This document shows positions 6,156 to 6,965 of a DNA stretch of 6,965 nt, piece after piece. Made by a program: the position numbers and the translations under genes. Position 1 is the first letter of the stretch. Every line of letters begins with the position of its first letter. Source of the DNA: Planctomycetota bacterium (lineage in GTDB: Bacteria; Planctomycetota; UBA1135); the NCBI GenBank assembly GCA_002746235.1, contig NVWJ01000001.1, forward strand, positions 223,052-230,016, written 5' to 3'. Below the pieces are notes generated by a model. That model made no database searches, was not told where the DNA came from, and saw only the letters and a program-made list of their open reading frames with translations.

Positions 6156-6179
6156 CGAAAAGCTAGTATGAGGGTCGGA
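6147..6179 (+). promoter_or_regulatory. Candidate autoregulatory ECF-type promoter of the sigma gene
   Basis: TCCTGCAAC (6147-6155) is followed after 18 bases by GTCGGA (6174-6179), the same layout as at the two minus-strand promoters. It is the weakest of the three: the -10 extension differs, and the predicted start (about 6185) would fall after the ATG at 6168. If it is used, translation must begin at the GTG at 6189 or further in. The match may also be a partial coincidence caused by the palindrome. Confidence 0.42.
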
Positions 6180-6740
6180 AGAAAGACGGTGGAAGACCAG
6201 CCCCAAAAACGAGTTGCGGATTTCCTCCCGCTCACACCTACGAACTCAAGACGGTTCGTGGAGGCCTTTTCTTCATCCATTGCCGCGCAAGCCATGCGTT
6301 TTCGACTACCTCAGGACCTCATACAAGATGTAGTGCAAGAAACCCTAATTCGTGCACTACGCGGTTTAGAGGGGTTTAGGGGCGATTCCAAGCTAAGTAC
6401 ATGGGTTTACCGTATTGCTTATCGTGAAAGTTTGCGCGCGAAAGAACGCTTACAGCGCCATCAAGGAAAGGTGAAGCATTTAGACGCGACGATGGAACCA
6501 GAATCTTCTTCCCTGGAATCTCATGCGATCACCGGCCAAGAGGATGAGGTGTTGCGCGTGCGACGTTTTATGCAACAACTTCCTGACAACCAAAGGCTGG
6601 CTATGGGTTATCATTACTTGGATGAACTTGGTGTTGCAGAGATTGCCGACCTCATGAACTCCACCGCCAACACCGTCAAGTCCTGGCTCAAGCGTGGCCG
6701 TGAAACTCTGCGCGAACTTTTAGGACCCACCCCAGCATGA
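6168..6740 (+). CDS. ECF-family RNA polymerase sigma factor
   Basis: This is a 190-residue sigma-70 protein with only regions 2 and 4, the ECF layout. Region 2 spans about 28-95 and includes DVVQETLIRALRG (54-66), FRGDSKLSTWVYRIAYRESL (70-89), the -10 recognition and melting block. Region 4 spans about 129-186, with LPDNQRLAMGYHYLDELGVA (138-157) and the helix-turn-helix EIADLMNSTANTVKSWLKRGRETL (158-181, -35 recognition). The start is uncertain: the ATG at 6168 has no ribosome site. The in-frame GTG at 6189 has GGAAG seven bases ahead, and would also fit a transcription start set by the candidate promoter at 6147-6179. The stop overlaps the ATG of the following membrane protein gene (ATGA), a usual arrangement of sigma and anti-sigma genes. 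The ECF subgroup is not identified. Confidence 0.93.
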   Translation: MRVGRKTVEDQPQKRVADFLPLTPTNSRRFVEAFSSSIAAQAMRFRLPQDLIQDVVQETLIRALRGLEGFRGDSKLSTWVYRIAYRESLRAKERLQRHQGKVKHLDATMEPESSSLESHAITGQEDEVLRVRRFMQQLPDNQRLAMGYHYLDELGVAEIADLMNSTANTVKSWLKRGRETLRELLGPTPA

Positions 6741-6965
6741 AAAACCTCGACGACATCCTTCGTGATCCTCGCGCCCACCGCGCCGAGGTTTCAAGTGATC
6801 AGGTGAAGGCTTGGAATGACCAAGTGCTGTTGCGCTGGAATGCAGAGCAAGAACAAAGTCAGCTTCGAAAGGCCCGGGCATCGCGTGCCGTGCTTGCTTC
6901 GATTTTGTACTGGGGCAGCCTGAGTGCCGCCGCCATCCTGCTCGGAAGTTTGCTGTGGAATAGTC
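6737..6965 (+). CDS. Membrane protein, N-terminal 76 residues, candidate anti-sigma factor (cut by window edge)
   Basis: The gene begins at the ATG that overlaps the sigma stop codon and runs off the right edge. The visible part has a hydrophilic N-terminal segment of about 50 residues, rich in charged residues (MKNLDDILRDPRAHRAEVSS, then QVKAWNDQVLLRWNAEQEQS), followed by a hydrophobic helix at about 53-75 (RAVLASILYWGSLSAAAILL). A short cytoplasmic domain followed by a transmembrane helix, coupled to an ECF sigma gene, fits a membrane-bound anti-sigma factor holding the sigma factor inactive. No zinc-finger anti-sigma motif (HxxxCxxC) is present in the visible part, so any sigma-binding domain is of another type. 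The role is inferred from position and topology, not from a recognised family. Confidence 0.72.
   Translation, partial: MKNLDDILRDPRAHRAEVSSDQVKAWNDQVLLRWNAEQEQSQLRKARASRAVLASILYWGSLSAAAILLGSLLWNS

Overview
The window comes from a Gram-negative bacterial chromosome and holds two functional blocks. The organism cannot be fixed. A long, membrane-anchored FadE-type acyl-CoA dehydrogenase, a FadI/FadJ-like pair and a DUF6249-like protein point to Gammaproteobacteria, but Verrucomicrobiota or another Gram-negative phylum is not excluded. There is no sign of mobile elements, CRISPR, tRNA or rRNA.

Left block (1-5069): a compact fatty-acid beta-oxidation locus. A TetR-family repressor gene and a fadE-like gene (cut by the left edge) run on the minus strand and overlap by 4 bases (ATGA). 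On the plus strand, a thiolase gene (fadI-like) is followed after 7 bases by a bifunctional hydratase/3-hydroxyacyl-CoA dehydrogenase gene (fadJ-like). The divergent control region (1487-1555) carries two abutting perfect odd-length palindromes, the likely operator region of the TetR protein. Together the genes supply every step of the beta-oxidation cycle (dehydrogenation, hydration, second oxidation, thiolysis), probably under one acyl-CoA-responsive repressor.

Middle (5070-5392): 323 bases without a protein gene. It contains a GC-rich hairpin just after fadJ, a strong minus-strand intrinsic terminator (5125-5164), and upstream of that a run of hairpins whose loops all carry TTAGGG on the minus strand. 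This is either a long structured 3' UTR of the DUF6249-like gene or a separate small RNA.

Right block (5393-6965): an ECF sigma factor module. A DUF6249-like membrane protein gene and a 55-residue membrane protein gene are on the minus strand. An ECF sigma factor gene and a membrane protein gene cut by the right edge (candidate anti-sigma factor) are on the plus strand, overlapping by ATGA. The main discovery is a shared promoter-like signature, TCCTRCAAC-N18-GTC, with identical spacing in front of the DUF6249-like gene, the 55-aa gene and the sigma gene. It looks like the autoregulated local regulon of this sigma factor. The two copies between the divergent genes sit back to back, so that their -35 elements form a 25-bp imperfect palindrome. 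Two minus-strand terminators of similar sequence and loop follow the two small membrane protein genes.
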